DNA from: JACCXG01 sp963717745
Lineage (GTDB): Bacteria > Acidobacteriota > Vicinamibacteria > Vicinamibacterales > 2-12-FULL-66-21
Reading direction: 5' to 3'
DNA length: 64,000 nt
Assembly (NCBI GenBank): GCA_963717745.1
Contig: CAVQXJ010000031.1
Span: forward strand, 62,001 to 126,000
In this document: positions 18,701 through 26,707 of the stretch, in pieces
How positions within the stretch are numbered: the stretch's first letter is position 1
How the letters are laid out: each line of letters begins with the position of its first letter
Program-made: the position numbers and the translations under genes
The notes under the pieces: generated by a model
What the model saw: the letters and a program-made list of their open reading frames with translations, nothing else
The model's database searches: none
What the model was told of the DNA's origin: nothing

Positions 18701-19260
18701 GCCGCGTACTCGGAGCGCCGACCCCGCCGCCGCCGGCCGACGCCGGGACGCTTCCCGGCGACGACAAGTCGTTCAACGGCCAGACGCTGCGGCAGCGCCT
18801 GACCGAGCACAAACGCAACGCGACCTGCGCGGCGTGCCACCTCCGGATCGACCCGCTCGGCTTCCCGCTCGAAGGATTCGACGCGGTCGGCCGGTCCCGC
18901 GCGAAGTACCCCGACGGCCAGGCGGTGGACGACACCGGCGAGTTCGCCGATAAGAAAACCATCGCCGGCGCGAGCGGCCTGCTGGAGTATCTCCAGGGCA
19001 AGGACAAGCAGGTGATGACCACGCTCTCGAGGAAGATGCTGGGATACGCGCTGGGCCGAACCATGCTCGCTTCCGATCGCCCGCTGATCGCCGAGATGAC
19101 GGCGGCTGGCGCCAACGCGTCCTTCTCCGATCTGGCCCTCAGGATCGTCACCAGCCGGCAGTTCCGTTATCGTGCGGACGGCGACGGCGCCGCTGCCGCG
19201 ATCGCCACTGCCACCAGCAACGCCAAACCTCAGTTCGAGCCGACAGCAGGTACCCGATGA
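15751..19260 (+). CDS. Secreted DUF1592-type multi-domain protein with haem motifs
   Basis: This 1169-residue protein has a signal peptide (about 1-21). A cytochrome-c-like domain with CFECH at 62-66 is followed in order by the DUF1587, DUF1592, DUF1595, DUF1588 and DUF1585 segments, as in planctomycete and acidobacterial paralogues. A second CAACH motif occurs near residue 1027, within DUF1588. A proline/alanine-rich insert with Gly-Arg repeats (about 390-490) separates the early part from the rest. The protein is exported and probably binds haem c; its reaction is not known. The stop codon overlaps an ATG for the DUF1552 gene, so the two form an operon, as they usually do. Confidence 0.9.
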   Translation: MTRSGLCVAGTVALASLLSAQAPTVVSPQPVARPALHPAHAPGRAAARRPAAIPPSTFQKYCFECHGTKKPEAGLSIQKLVNGFSIGAQWQQWEKVAEMLETGMMPPLDADEHPTDAERTAAAAWIRDSLTRYESDHAGDPGHVTVRRLTSAEYAYAVQDLTGIDVKSGIDTSNDSVGGEGFANFGDVQFVQDENVERYLEAAKLVADHAVIGAGPLEFYSDPGKTGLELSALNRINELYSNKGFRVVSGEGGRPFGLERYGKALYVAWYYKHRVALGDPKATIRGLAAKEGITGRFADHIWSVVNKPNTAYPTRETVERWTKLPAPTADIPASVAKGRAGCDEIQQFLTTWPSWFFARGDLAAGGAGDESPLAFTDETLKVDSTRRFTYGIGVRGGRGRGGPSTPGPQKVYLIFNDVAPGASTNPVIIWRNPRIVTRAVPAGRGNPGGPGLTGVTPVAPAASPSAGTATAVAPPPVAAPAAGRGVAGPVLSTTSLRAWLSPETASALAFGTSPDGTALGPDDFATTGTMSFTIDVPQSGNVLEFQADAELGKDRNAVVRVMLSERPEGTSRDALQRVIFGDPKSTGYEKFRANMAEYVSLLPPNSHGEANPADKDPVPAPFDNTYNSPEHDAFVLKVKYQRSDRFFSENMVDGADRDRLNQAWNDLFGSWPYHDAYLGMLIDHYGLTLKSRRIDDLAAAQIATQPAAARPYLTALRAHYDEVRKTEALAEPGHVNDALTFASRAWRRPLTATEKTSLRAFYQKSRALHHLDHDGAMRAVIARVLVSPAFLYRVETVSRGPEKALDGYELASRLSFFLWSSIPDDELRRAAAAGELNTPAQLAKQVKRMTADPKARRLSTEFFGQWLGFYHFDQYRGVDTGRFPEFTDQVKTAMYDEAVSTFEYIVRQDRPVKEILFADYTFLNKPLAKFYGLPQEVKSEDKVVKVDGANAFNRGGALRLGSVLTTTSAPLRTSPVKRGDWVLRRVLGAPTPPPPADAGTLPGDDKSFNGQTLRQRLTEHKRNATCAACHLRIDPLGFPLEGFDAVGRSRAKYPDGQAVDDTGEFADKKTIAGASGLLEYLQGKDKQVMTTLSRKMLGYALGRTMLASDRPLIAEMTAAGANASFSDLALRIVTSRQFRYRADGDGAAAAIATATSNAKPQFEPTAGTR

Positions 19261-19314
19261 GCATCGACGCACAGTCATTCCGGCACCCCGTCACGGCGTT
19301 ACTTCCTGCGAGGC

Positions 19315-20607
19315 ATGGGGGTCGCGCTGGCGCTGCCCTGGATGGAGTCGCTGCCGCTCGTCGGCCAGACCGTGGCCGCGGCCAGGGCGAATACGCCGCC
19401 GCTGCGGCTGGGGATCGTGTTCTTCTCGAACGGCGTCGAGCCGATTCACTGGTGGGCCAAGGGCGCCGGCGCCAGCATGGAGATCGGCCCGGGACTGCTG
19501 CCGATGCTGCCGCATCGTGAGGACATGGTCTTCATTCAGGGCCTGTTCAACCAGACGGCGGCCGTCTCGACCAGCCCGCACCTCGGACGGATGAACGTGC
19601 TGTCGGGGGCGCCGGTCAGCCTCGATCCGAAAGAGATCCGGGTCGGCACCTCGATGGACCAGATTCTGGCCTCGCAGGTGGGCAGCCAGACGGCGATTCC
19701 GAGTCTGGTCCTGGGCATCGAGCCGAACGAGCTGCGGCTCGAAGACGGGCTGTCGATGATCTACGGCTCCAGCGTGTCGTGGATCTCTCCGACCAAGCCC
19801 GCGACCAAGGAGATCTATCCCTCGCGGACCTTCGACCGCCTGGTGGGCGATGGCACCGGCCGCAAGCTCGATCGCAGCATCCTGGACGAGGTGCGGCAGG
19901 ACTCGCAGAGCCTGCGCCCGCGCATCAGCAAGAGCGACAACGCCAAGCTCAGTGAGTATTTCGAATCGATTCGCGACATCGAGAAGCGGATCGAGCGCGC
20001 CTCGAAGGAAGAGCGCCTCGAAGGCTGGCGCCCCACGCTCACGCAGCCCGACATGCCGCGTCCGGCCAACGAGCTGCCGCAGGACGTGCCGGATCACATG
20101 AAGCTGATGCTGGATCTGGTGGTGCTGGCGTTCCAGATGGACAAGACCCGCATCGCGACGCTGATGCTGAACAACGACCTGTCGCAGATGAACTTCAAGT
20201 TCCTGGAAGGCGTGCAGGGGGCGCTGCACCTCGACCTGACCCACAACGGCCGCGCCGCCGACAAGGAAGCGATGTATCTGAAGACCAATCAGTACCACAT
20301 CGCCCAGTTCGCCTACCTGACCCAGCGCATGAAGGAAATCCCCGAAGGCGACGGCACGCTGCTCGACAACTCGATCCTGATGTGCACCTCGAGCCTGTTC
20401 GACGGCGACGCCCACGGCGCCGGCCAGTTGCCGATCCTGTTGACCGGCAAGGGGGGCGGCACTATCAAGCCCGGACGCATCCTCGACTATCTGGAGAAGC
20501 CAGACGATCAGCGCCAGGCATGCCGCCTGCACCTCTCGCTGATGGACCGGATGGGCGTGAAGCTGGATCGGTTCGGCGACGCGACGGCGCGGCTCGAAGG
20601 GCTTTAG
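19315..20607 (+). CDS. DUF1552 secreted protein, start disrupted
   Basis: This DUF1552 protein is about 430 residues from the first usable in-frame ATG. The in-frame sequence just before that ATG reads SRRYFLRG, so together they make a twin-arginine export signal, SRRYFLRGMGVALALP. No start codon precedes it in this frame. An overlapping ATG at 19257, which shares bases with the DUF1592 stop, reads MSIDAQSFRHP and would join the signal perfectly if the CCCC at 19286-19289 were CCC. The native gene is therefore probably 19257-20607 with one inserted base. The body matches the secreted DUF1552 family that partners DUF1592. Function is unknown, possibly in extracellular polymer breakdown. Confidence 0.88.
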   Translation: MGVALALPWMESLPLVGQTVAAARANTPPLRLGIVFFSNGVEPIHWWAKGAGASMEIGPGLLPMLPHREDMVFIQGLFNQTAAVSTSPHLGRMNVLSGAPVSLDPKEIRVGTSMDQILASQVGSQTAIPSLVLGIEPNELRLEDGLSMIYGSSVSWISPTKPATKEIYPSRTFDRLVGDGTGRKLDRSILDEVRQDSQSLRPRISKSDNAKLSEYFESIRDIEKRIERASKEERLEGWRPTLTQPDMPRPANELPQDVPDHMKLMLDLVVLAFQMDKTRIATLMLNNDLSQMNFKFLEGVQGALHLDLTHNGRAADKEAMYLKTNQYHIAQFAYLTQRMKEIPEGDGTLLDNSILMCTSSLFDGDAHGAGQLPILLTGKGGGTIKPGRILDYLEKPDDQRQACRLHLSLMDRMGVKLDRFGDATARLEGL

Positions 20608-20650
20608 AACGCCCCCTCTTTCGACGCGCGGTTTCTGAAATACTGACTTC

Positions 20651-21262
20651 ATGATCGAAGTGCGCCCGGTCACTCTTGAACGTGATGGGATCCGGCTGGA
20701 GCCACTGACTCAAGACCACGCCACCGCGCTCGGCGACGCCTCCTCTGACGGTCGGCTGTGGGAGCTGTGGTTCACCAGCGTCCCGGCGCCGGACGGCATG
20801 GCCGACTATGTCGCGACCGCGCTGACAGGGCAGCAGGACGGGGACATGCTGCCGTGGGCGATTCGCGATCTCGCCAGCGGCGCGATCGTCGGGTCTACCC
20901 GGTACCACGACATCGTGCCGGCCATCGACCGGGTCGAGATCGGCTACACCTGGTACGGCCAGAGCCGGCAGCGGACATCGCTCAACACCACCTGCAAGCT
21001 GCTGCTGCTCGGGCACGGGTTCGACACGCTGGGGTGCAAGGTGATCGGTCTGCGGACCGACAACTTCAACTTCCGCTCGCAGCGGGCGATCGAAGGCATC
21101 GGCGCGAAGAGGGACGGCGTCATCCGCCATCACGCGGCGCGGCGCGACGGCACCGTGCGGGATACCTTCATTTACAGCATCCTGGCATCCGAGTGGCCCG
21201 ACGTTCGCCGTCACCTCGAGCTGCGTCTGGCGCGGCATGCGTCCATCGTTGACCATCGCTGA
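20651..21262 (+). CDS. GNAT-family N-acetyltransferase (RimJ/RimL-like)
   Basis: This 203-residue acetyltransferase resembles the RimJ/RimL branch. The N-terminus reads RPVTLERDGIRLEPLTQDHA. The central strand IVGSTRYHDIVPAIDRVEIG is followed by the acetyl-CoA loop region (TWYGQSRQRTSLNTTCKLLL), and the C-terminal part contains RTDNFNFRSQRAIEGIGAKR, a conserved segment of this branch. It would transfer an acetyl group to an amine, either a small molecule or a protein N-terminus. It lies 43 bases after DUF1552 on the same strand, with hairpin element B following its stop by 16 bases. Confidence 0.9.
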   Translation: MIEVRPVTLERDGIRLEPLTQDHATALGDASSDGRLWELWFTSVPAPDGMADYVATALTGQQDGDMLPWAIRDLASGAIVGSTRYHDIVPAIDRVEIGYTWYGQSRQRTSLNTTCKLLLLGHGFDTLGCKVIGLRTDNFNFRSQRAIEGIGAKRDGVIRHHAARRDGTVRDTFIYSILASEWPDVRRHLELRLARHASIVDHR

Positions 21263-21278
21263 ATACGGGCGGCGCACG

Positions 21279-21418
21279 CTTGTCACGGACGCTTCGCTAT
21301 CAGGGCGACGACACGACGGTACGACGATACGATGTAACTGGTTGATTCGGCTCTTGAACTACTCACGTCGTGTCGTCGTCTCGTCGCGTCGTCGCTCTGA
21401 TAGCGAAGCGTGCGTAAG
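21279..21418. repeat. Family-1 hairpin element, copy B (short, inverted orientation)
   Basis: The arms, each about 50 bases, run from 21279 and end at 21418. ACGCTTCGCTATCAGGGCGA pairs with its near complement TCGCTCTGATAGCGAAGCGT. CGACGACA words lie inside on the left and GTCGTGTC words on the right. Read on the minus strand, the loop contains GTGAGTAGTTCAAGAGCCG, resembling the left-hand loop of copies A and D. The full GTTGATATT core is missing. Confidence 0.75.
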
Positions 21419-21445
21419 GGGGCGGCTGTCGCTGAACAAGGACTC

Positions 21446-22654
21446 ATGCAGCGAATATTCCTTTTCCTGACCGTGGTTTCACTGTCGCTCACCGCCGCGG
21501 CGCAAGACGCCGGCCCCGTGCGCCCCGGCATCGAGACATTCCTGGCCGATGTGCCGGCGGTGCTGCGAGGCAAGCGCGTCGGTCTCATCACCAACCACAG
21601 CGGGATCGACCGTGAGCGCCGTCCGGACATCGATCTGATCGCCCGGCACAAGGATCTGAAGCTGGTCGCGCTGCTGGCGCCGGAGCACGGCATCCGTGGC
21701 ACCGCCGACGCCGGCGCGAAGATCGAAGACGAGAAGGATCCGAAGACCGGCGTGCCGATTTTCTCGCTCTACAAGTCGGAGGATCGCGGCCCCACCGACG
21801 AGATGCTGCGTGATGTCGACGTGCTGGTCTACGACCTGCAGGAAGTCGGCGGCCGCACCTGGACCTACGTGTCGACCATGGCGCTGGCGATGCAGGCCGC
21901 CGCGAAGCGGAAGATCCCGTTCGTCGTGCTGGACCGGCCGAACCCGATTGGCGGCGAGATCGTCGAAGGCGCGCTGCTCGATCCGAAATTCAAATCGTTC
22001 GTCGGGATGTATCCGATCCCCGCGCGCCATGGCCTGACGGTCGGAGAGCTGGCCACGCTGTTCAACACGAAGTACGGCATCGGCGCGGAGCTGATCGTCG
22101 CTCGCGTGGCGAACTGGCGCCGATCGCAGTGGCAGGACGAGACCGGATTGCCCTGGGTGAACCCATCTCCGAACCTGCGGTCGCTGGCGGCGCTGACCAG
22201 CTATCCGGGCTCGGTCTACTTCGAGGGCACGAATCTCACCGAGGGCCGGGGCACCGATCGCCCGTTCGAGCAGATTGGCGCGCCATGGCTGAACGCGCCG
22301 CAGGTATCGGCGGCGATGAACGCCATGGGCCTGCCAGGCATTCGCTTCGAGCCGATCACCATGGCCGTGACCGCGACCGCCGCGAAGTTCCCCGGACAAA
22401 CCCTCCCGGGGATCCGCTTCGACGTTACCGATCGGCAGGCCTATCGCCCCGTGCGTACCGCACTGCTGCTGATCGAGGAGATTCGCCGGCAACACCGGGC
22501 TGATTTCGCCTGGGGGAAAACCATCGACCGGTTGACCGGCTCCGACAAGGTGAGGCTCGCCATCGATGCGGGCCGGTTGCCAGCGCTGCTCGAGGAATGG
22601 GACCGCGAGGCGGCGGCCTTCAAGGCTGCGAGCCAGGCCCTTGTTCTCTACTAA
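21446..22654 (+). CDS. namZ: Exo-beta-N-acetylmuramidase NamZ-like (DUF1343)
   Basis: This exported protein of 402 residues has a signal peptide (about 1-18, FLFLTVVSLSLTAAAQ). The conserved DUF1343 segments are present: GKRVGLITNHSGID, LLAPEHGIRG, and VLVYDLQEVGGRTWTYVSTM around residues 45-155, plus YFEGTNLTEGRGTDRPFEQI near 270. Characterised family members remove N-acetylmuramic acid from the non-reducing ends of peptidoglycan fragments, which feeds cell-wall recycling. The ATG at 21446 was chosen because it directly precedes the signal peptide. It is followed by another inverted repeat. Confidence 0.9.
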   Translation: MQRIFLFLTVVSLSLTAAAQDAGPVRPGIETFLADVPAVLRGKRVGLITNHSGIDRERRPDIDLIARHKDLKLVALLAPEHGIRGTADAGAKIEDEKDPKTGVPIFSLYKSEDRGPTDEMLRDVDVLVYDLQEVGGRTWTYVSTMALAMQAAAKRKIPFVVLDRPNPIGGEIVEGALLDPKFKSFVGMYPIPARHGLTVGELATLFNTKYGIGAELIVARVANWRRSQWQDETGLPWVNPSPNLRSLAALTSYPGSVYFEGTNLTEGRGTDRPFEQIGAPWLNAPQVSAAMNAMGLPGIRFEPITMAVTATAAKFPGQTLPGIRFDVTDRQAYRPVRTALLLIEEIRRQHRADFAWGKTIDRLTGSDKVRLAIDAGRLPALLEEWDREAAAFKAASQALVLY

Positions 22655-22659
22655 GGCCT

Positions 22660-22806
22660 CGCACGGGAATAGAGGCGCCACCTTGGCCGCCGATGCATCC
22701 CGCCGGGCTGCGTTGCTCGTCGCTTACATACGCCCGGTTTGCGCGCTCCTCGCGCCTTGCCGGGCGGGCGCCTCGGCGCCCAAGATGACACCTCTATTCG
22801 CGTGCG
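22660..22806. repeat. Inverted repeat flanking a GC-rich loop
   Basis: CGCACGGGAATAGAGG near 22660 pairs with CCTCTATTCGCGTGCG near 22806, and the match extends inward through CACCTTGGCCGCC / GGCGCCCAAGATG with mismatches. The loop also has GC-rich dyads (GCCGGGCGGGCGCC). It occupies the whole gap between the convergent NamZ and YciI genes, five bases from each stop, so it may act as a two-way terminator. Confidence 0.75.
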
Positions 22807-22810
22807 AACC

Positions 22811-23116
22811 CTAAGCTTCGCGCGAACTGAGCTCGATCCGGGTCTGAATGTCGTCGGCCCGCTGACTGGCGCGGAACTCGATGACTCGGATGTCGACGAG
22901 GCCGTGCGTGTAGAAGGGATCTTGCCCCGCGATCGCTTCAATCTCCTGGCGGTTCTTTCCGACCGCCAGGATGATCCCGCCATCCCTGGGAATCTTTCGT
23001 CCCGATACCAGGAAATGCCCGGAGGCGTAGTGCTTCTTCAGGAAGGCGACATGCGCCTTCATGTGCGCGTCGATCCGGGCGAGGTCGGCTTTGTAGATCA
23101 GCTCGATGATGAACAT
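22811..23116 (-). CDS. YciI-family protein
   Basis: This small protein of 101 residues has the YciI fold (dimeric ferredoxin-like). It opens MFIIELIYKADLARIDAHMK and has the family's Asp/His-bearing segments HVAFLKKHYASGHFLVSGRK and DPFYTHGLVDIRVIEF. Members are enzymes or sensors of unclear substrate. It lies downstream of two PepSY-type genes on the same strand, across a 68-base gap that carries CCGTGATCCG words, so co-transcription is possible. Confidence 0.9.
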   Translation of the reverse strand: MFIIELIYKADLARIDAHMKAHVAFLKKHYASGHFLVSGRKIPRDGGIILAVGKNRQEIEAIAGQDPFYTHGLVDIRVIEFRASQRADDIQTRIELSSREA

Positions 23117-23117
23117 G

Positions 23118-23162
23118 TTCTCAGTCCGCTATCCGTGATCCGCAGTCCGTGGTCCGGAACCC
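23118..23162. repeat. TCCGTGATCCG word array
   Basis: A short run of related words (AGTCCGC, ATCCGTGATCCGC, AGTCCGTGGTCCGG) separates the YciI gene from the PepSY gene. The same words make up the large inverted repeat at 24462-24652. Confidence 0.55.
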
Positions 23163-23184
23163 GGCGGGGCCGGGAACGGCACTC

Positions 23185-23790
23185 TCACAGGCGCCACGTA
23201 AACACCACGAACGCCATCGTCCCCGCCACGATCGCCAGCCAGCCCCAGCGGCGCGATCCCGGCAATCCCCACCACATATAGAGACCCGAGGCAATCCACA
23301 GCACGATCGCGGCGCAGACCAGATCGACGACGACGCTCCAGGAGCGGACGAGCAGCGCTTCCTGGTCGAAGCCGCCGCGCGCGTGCATGCCGGTGAGGAA
23401 GTGGTCCCATCGAAAGCGGCGATCCTCGACGGTGAGCCGCTTCTGGTCCGCGAAGTATTTCAGCTGCGTGGACGTCCAGAACGAGTAGACGTAGACGTTC
23501 ACCTGGGTCGGGCTCTGGCGGTAGGCGCCGAAAGTGCTCGGCTGGATGCCGGCGCGCTGCAGCAGGCCGGCGCCGAACGCCCGCAGGTCTTCGGAGCTCG
23601 CCGGGATTGCCGCGTCGACGTCGTGCGCTGCGCGCAGGGTCCACATCGACAATCCCCTGGCGGCGTCGCGGCGCTCGAAATACTGGTTGTGGGCGAAGGG
23701 CACCGACGAGATGCCGTACATGAAGAACCACGGTAACAGCGCCAGTCCGAGATACAGGTGCACACGGCGATTGAGGTGGGGGAGGGTCAT
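23185..23790 (-). CDS. PepSY-associated membrane protein, paralogue 2
   Basis: This protein of about 201 residues has a membrane segment near the N-terminus (RRVHLYLGLALLPWFFMYGISS), a periplasmic region of about 110 residues, and two membrane segments at the end (LYMWWGLPG between them). This is the architecture of PepSY-associated transmembrane proteins, often found with TonB-dependent receptors or iron reductases. It is a diverged tandem copy of the gene just upstream (24400-23801), which ends ten bases before this ATG. A GTG two codons earlier is also possible. Confidence 0.8.
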   Translation of the reverse strand: MTLPHLNRRVHLYLGLALLPWFFMYGISSVPFAHNQYFERRDAARGLSMWTLRAAHDVDAAIPASSEDLRAFGAGLLQRAGIQPSTFGAYRQSPTQVNVYVYSFWTSTQLKYFADQKRLTVEDRRFRWDHFLTGMHARGGFDQEALLVRSWSVVVDLVCAAIVLWIASGLYMWWGLPGSRRWGWLAIVAGTMAFVVFTWRL

Positions 23791-23800
23791 CGCCACGGCG

Positions 23801-24400
23801 TCAGATCGTCAGCAGGAACAGCATGAAAAGCCCGGCGCCGCCCGCCAGCGCGAGCGCCCCGAGCGGACGGGTGACTTTCATTTCCCACCACATCCACAGG
23901 CCTGAGAGCACCCAGAACACCATCGCGACGATCACGAGATCGACGGAGACCGCCCAGACGGTGTCGAGCGCATAGCCGGTGGCGTAGCCCCGCCGCCGGT
24001 GGAACCGCTCGAGCATCGCATTGGTGCGGTGCGGCATTCTCTCAATCACCAGCCGGCGATCCGGTGGCGTGTAGGTGAGCCGCCGCGGTGTGAGCAGATC
24101 GTTGCGGGTGATCACGATCGCGCCATCCTTGCGCCGGGTCACGCCGTGGGCGCCGTCGAGGTCGACCGACGCCAGAATCTGCCGCGAGATCGCTCTGAGG
24201 TCGGCGTCATCGGCAAAAACCCCTTCGTAGAGCAGCTCACGCTCGCGCTCGAACGGCGGGGCGCTCGCGCCCGAAGCATCGACGAACAGCGCGCGATGGT
24301 TCATGGCCGCGGTGCTGAGCGCGTACATCAGCAGCCACGGAAACAGGAACAGCGCCAGGTACATATGGGTGCGACGAACGAGGATCGAGAATCGGGGCAT
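23801..24400 (-). CDS. PepSY-associated membrane protein, paralogue 1
   Basis: This 199-residue protein has the same layout as its downstream neighbour. An N-terminal helix (RRTHMYLALFLFPWLLMYALS) is followed by a periplasmic PepSY-like region and two C-terminal helices around GLWMWWEMK. The ATG at 24400 was chosen because it precedes RFSILVRRTHMYL. Upstream codons are translated from a repeat array. The two copies share the spacing of helices and the WMWWE/YMWWG turn but are otherwise diverged. A role in membrane redox or metal uptake is possible from family context only. Confidence 0.8.
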   Translation of the reverse strand: MPRFSILVRRTHMYLALFLFPWLLMYALSTAAMNHRALFVDASGASAPPFERERELLYEGVFADDADLRAISRQILASVDLDGAHGVTRRKDGAIVITRNDLLTPRRLTYTPPDRRLVIERMPHRTNAMLERFHRRRGYATGYALDTVWAVSVDLVIVAMVFWVLSGLWMWWEMKVTRPLGALALAGGAGLFMLFLLTI

Positions 24401-24461
24401 GCGCGTCGAGTGGTGCACGATAGCTGTTGAGCCGCTCGGCGTCAAAGACCTCGCGGCCGTC

Positions 24462-24652
24462 CGTGGCCCGTGGCCCGTGGCCCGTGGCCCGTGGTCCGTG
24501 GCCGTGGTCCGTGATCCGCAAATCCCGAGAGTCGCTCGAACTATCAAGGTCGAAGGCGCTGCGATTCGCTGGTTGCTGCGCCTTTGACCCCCGTTGCGCC
24601 CAGCGGCTCGGGCCGGACTGCGGACTGCGGACCACAGACTACGGATCGCGGC
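24462..24652. repeat. CCGTGGTCCG array and inverted partner
   Basis: From 24462 there are five tandem GGCCCGT/GTGGTCC words, then GGTCCGTGATCCGC. At 24612-24652 the inverted words GGACTGCGGACTGCGGACCA and CTACGGATCGCGG occur. Together they fill most of the 274-base space between the divergent PepSY and CRTAC1 genes, so any promoter for either gene must lie within or beside them. Confidence 0.65.
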
Positions 24653-24674
24653 TCTTTGATACAGTCGTACGAAC

Positions 24675-26618
24675 ATGGCTCCGCGACTCGGACAGATTAC
24701 GACTGCGCTCTTGCTCGCCGGCGTCGCGGTGGCGACGCCGCTTCTCCTCGGCGCCCGCGCGCGCACCGGGGCCTCTGACGCGCAGGCCCCCGCGCGTGAC
24801 GCGGCCATCCGTTACGTGCCCGACGACCTGCAGGACACCTCGTGGCTGCGAAAGCTCGGCGACGCGCAGGCCAAGGCCATTCAGGGTGTCTCCGCGTTTC
24901 ACGGCTTCCGGTTCACGGACCGCCGCGCCGAAAGCGGCATCACCTTCCAGCACCACATCGTCGCCGACGCCGGAAAGACCTACAAGGCGGCGCACTACGA
25001 TCACGGCAACGGTCTCGCGATCGCCGACGTGGACGGCGATGGGCGGTCCGACATCTATTTCGTCAATCAGGTCGGCGGCAATCAGCTCTGGAAGAACGCG
25101 GGCGGCGGAAAGTTCCAGGACATCACCGCCGTGGCCGCGGTGGCCGTGCCGGACCGCGTCAGCGTGAGCGCGTCGTTTGGCGACATCGACAACGACGGCG
25201 ACGCCGATCTCTACGTGACGACGGTGCGCGGCGGGAACCTGCTGTTCGAAAACGATGGCAAGGGCCGCTTCCGCGACGTCACGGCCGCCTCAGGACTGGC
25301 CTACACCGGCCATTCGTCGGGTGCGGTCTTCTTCGACTACGACCGCGACGGCCGCCTCGATCTGTTTCTGGTCAACGTCGGCCGCTATACGACCGAGACC
25401 GTCGCCGGTGAAGGCTACAAGTACTACACGGCGTTCGAGGACGCCTTCGCCGGTCATCTTCAGCCGGCGCGCGCGGAGCGCAGCATCCTGTATCACAACG
25501 AAGGGGGCACCCGCTTCGTCGACGCGTCGAAGCAGGCGGGGCTGATTGACGTCTCCTGGACCGGCGACGCGAGTGCGGTCGACGTGAACGACGACGGGTG
25601 GCAGGACCTGTATCTCGTCAACATGCAAGGGGACGATCAGTATTACGAGAACGCGCGCGGCAAGGGCTTCGTTCGCAAGAGCCGTCAGGTGTTTCCGCGC
25701 ACCTCGTGGGGGGCGATGGGGATCAAGGTGTTCGACTTCAACAACGACGGGAAGCTCGACATCTTCATCACCGACATGCACTCCGACATGAGTCATCCGA
25801 CGCCCCCAGAACAGGACAAGGTCAAGTCCACGATGAAGTGGCCGGTCTCTTTCCGCGGCACCGGCAAGACCAGCCTCTGGGGCAACAGCTTCTTCCTGAA
25901 AGAAGGGCCTGGGAAGTTTCGGGAAGTCTCGGATGGGATCGGCGCGGAGAACTACTGCCCATGGGGGCCCAGCGTCGGCGATCTCAACGCCGATGGGTTC
26001 GACGATGCCTTCATCGCGGCGGGCATGAACTATCCCGAGCGCTACATGCTGAATTCGGTGAAGCTGAACGATGGCGGCCGCCGATTCGTCGACGCCGAAT
26101 TCGCGCTGGGCGTCGAGCCGCGATCGGGAGGAGTCTCGACGCCGTTCTTCGAGCTCGACGCTTCCGGCGCCGATCGCGGCCACAAGGATGCGCAGGGCGA
26201 AAAGGGGCGCATTGCGATCTGGGGCGCCCGCGGGACCCGCTCCTCGGTCATCTTCGACGTCGACGGCGACGGCGATCTCGATATCGTCACCAACGACTTC
26301 AACGCGGCGCCGATGGTGCTGGTCAGCGACCTGACCGAGAAGGCCCGGGTCCACTACGCCGCGGTGAAGCTCACCGGCACCGCGTCGAATCGCGATGGCC
26401 TGGGTGCGATCGTCAAAGTCGCCGCCGGCGGCGCGACCTATACGAAGGTGTTCGACGGAAACTCAGGCTATCTGTCGCACAGCCTGTATCCGTTGTACTT
26501 CGGTCTGGGGGCGGCGGAGTCGATCGACGGCATCGACGTGCAGTGGCCGTCGGGAAAGGCGCAGAAAGTGGCGGGGCCGTTCAAGATCAATTCGGTCCTC
26601 GAGGTGCGGGAGCAATAG
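24675..26618 (+). CDS. CRTAC1-type FG-GAP/ASPIC secreted protein
   Basis: This 647-residue exported protein has a signal peptide at about 1-30. Several FG-GAP/VCBS blades follow, each with calcium-type loops, such as IADVDGDGRSDIYFVNQVGG, GDIDNDGDADLYVTTVRGG, FDYDRDGRLDLFLVNVG and FDFNNDGKLDIFITDM. The C-terminal 100 residues form an ASPIC/UnbV domain (VFDGNSGYLSHSLYPLYFGL, then IDVQWPSGK). Such proteins are predicted beta-propellers on the outside of the cell; the ligand is unknown. It starts just after the word-array repeat and ends 42 bases before a family-2 repeat. Confidence 0.9.
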   Translation: MAPRLGQITTALLLAGVAVATPLLLGARARTGASDAQAPARDAAIRYVPDDLQDTSWLRKLGDAQAKAIQGVSAFHGFRFTDRRAESGITFQHHIVADAGKTYKAAHYDHGNGLAIADVDGDGRSDIYFVNQVGGNQLWKNAGGGKFQDITAVAAVAVPDRVSVSASFGDIDNDGDADLYVTTVRGGNLLFENDGKGRFRDVTAASGLAYTGHSSGAVFFDYDRDGRLDLFLVNVGRYTTETVAGEGYKYYTAFEDAFAGHLQPARAERSILYHNEGGTRFVDASKQAGLIDVSWTGDASAVDVNDDGWQDLYLVNMQGDDQYYENARGKGFVRKSRQVFPRTSWGAMGIKVFDFNNDGKLDIFITDMHSDMSHPTPPEQDKVKSTMKWPVSFRGTGKTSLWGNSFFLKEGPGKFREVSDGIGAENYCPWGPSVGDLNADGFDDAFIAAGMNYPERYMLNSVKLNDGGRRFVDAEFALGVEPRSGGVSTPFFELDASGADRGHKDAQGEKGRIAIWGARGTRSSVIFDVDGDGDLDIVTNDFNAAPMVLVSDLTEKARVHYAAVKLTGTASNRDGLGAIVKVAAGGATYTKVFDGNSGYLSHSLYPLYFGLGAAESIDGIDVQWPSGKAQKVAGPFKINSVLEVREQ

Positions 26619-26659
26619 GCGTGTCTTCTTCCGGCCAATTGTTGCTGAAAGCGTGAAGC

Positions 26660-26702
26660 GTTCTCCCTTTTCCCTTCTGCCTTCTCCCTTGACACGCGCG
26701 GG
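26660..26702. repeat. Family-2 repeat, pyrimidine arm
   Basis: GTTCTCCCTTTTCCCTTCTG continues as CCTTCTCCCTTGACACGCGC. It is the complement of the 10921 array lead-in, placed 42 bases after the CRTAC1 stop. Confidence 0.75.
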
Positions 26703-26707
26703 TTGTC

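Noticed and set aside
19257..19330. Programmed frameshifting for the DUF1552 start
   Set aside because: No slippery heptamer or downstream pseudoknot is evident, and the change sits in a plain CCCC run.
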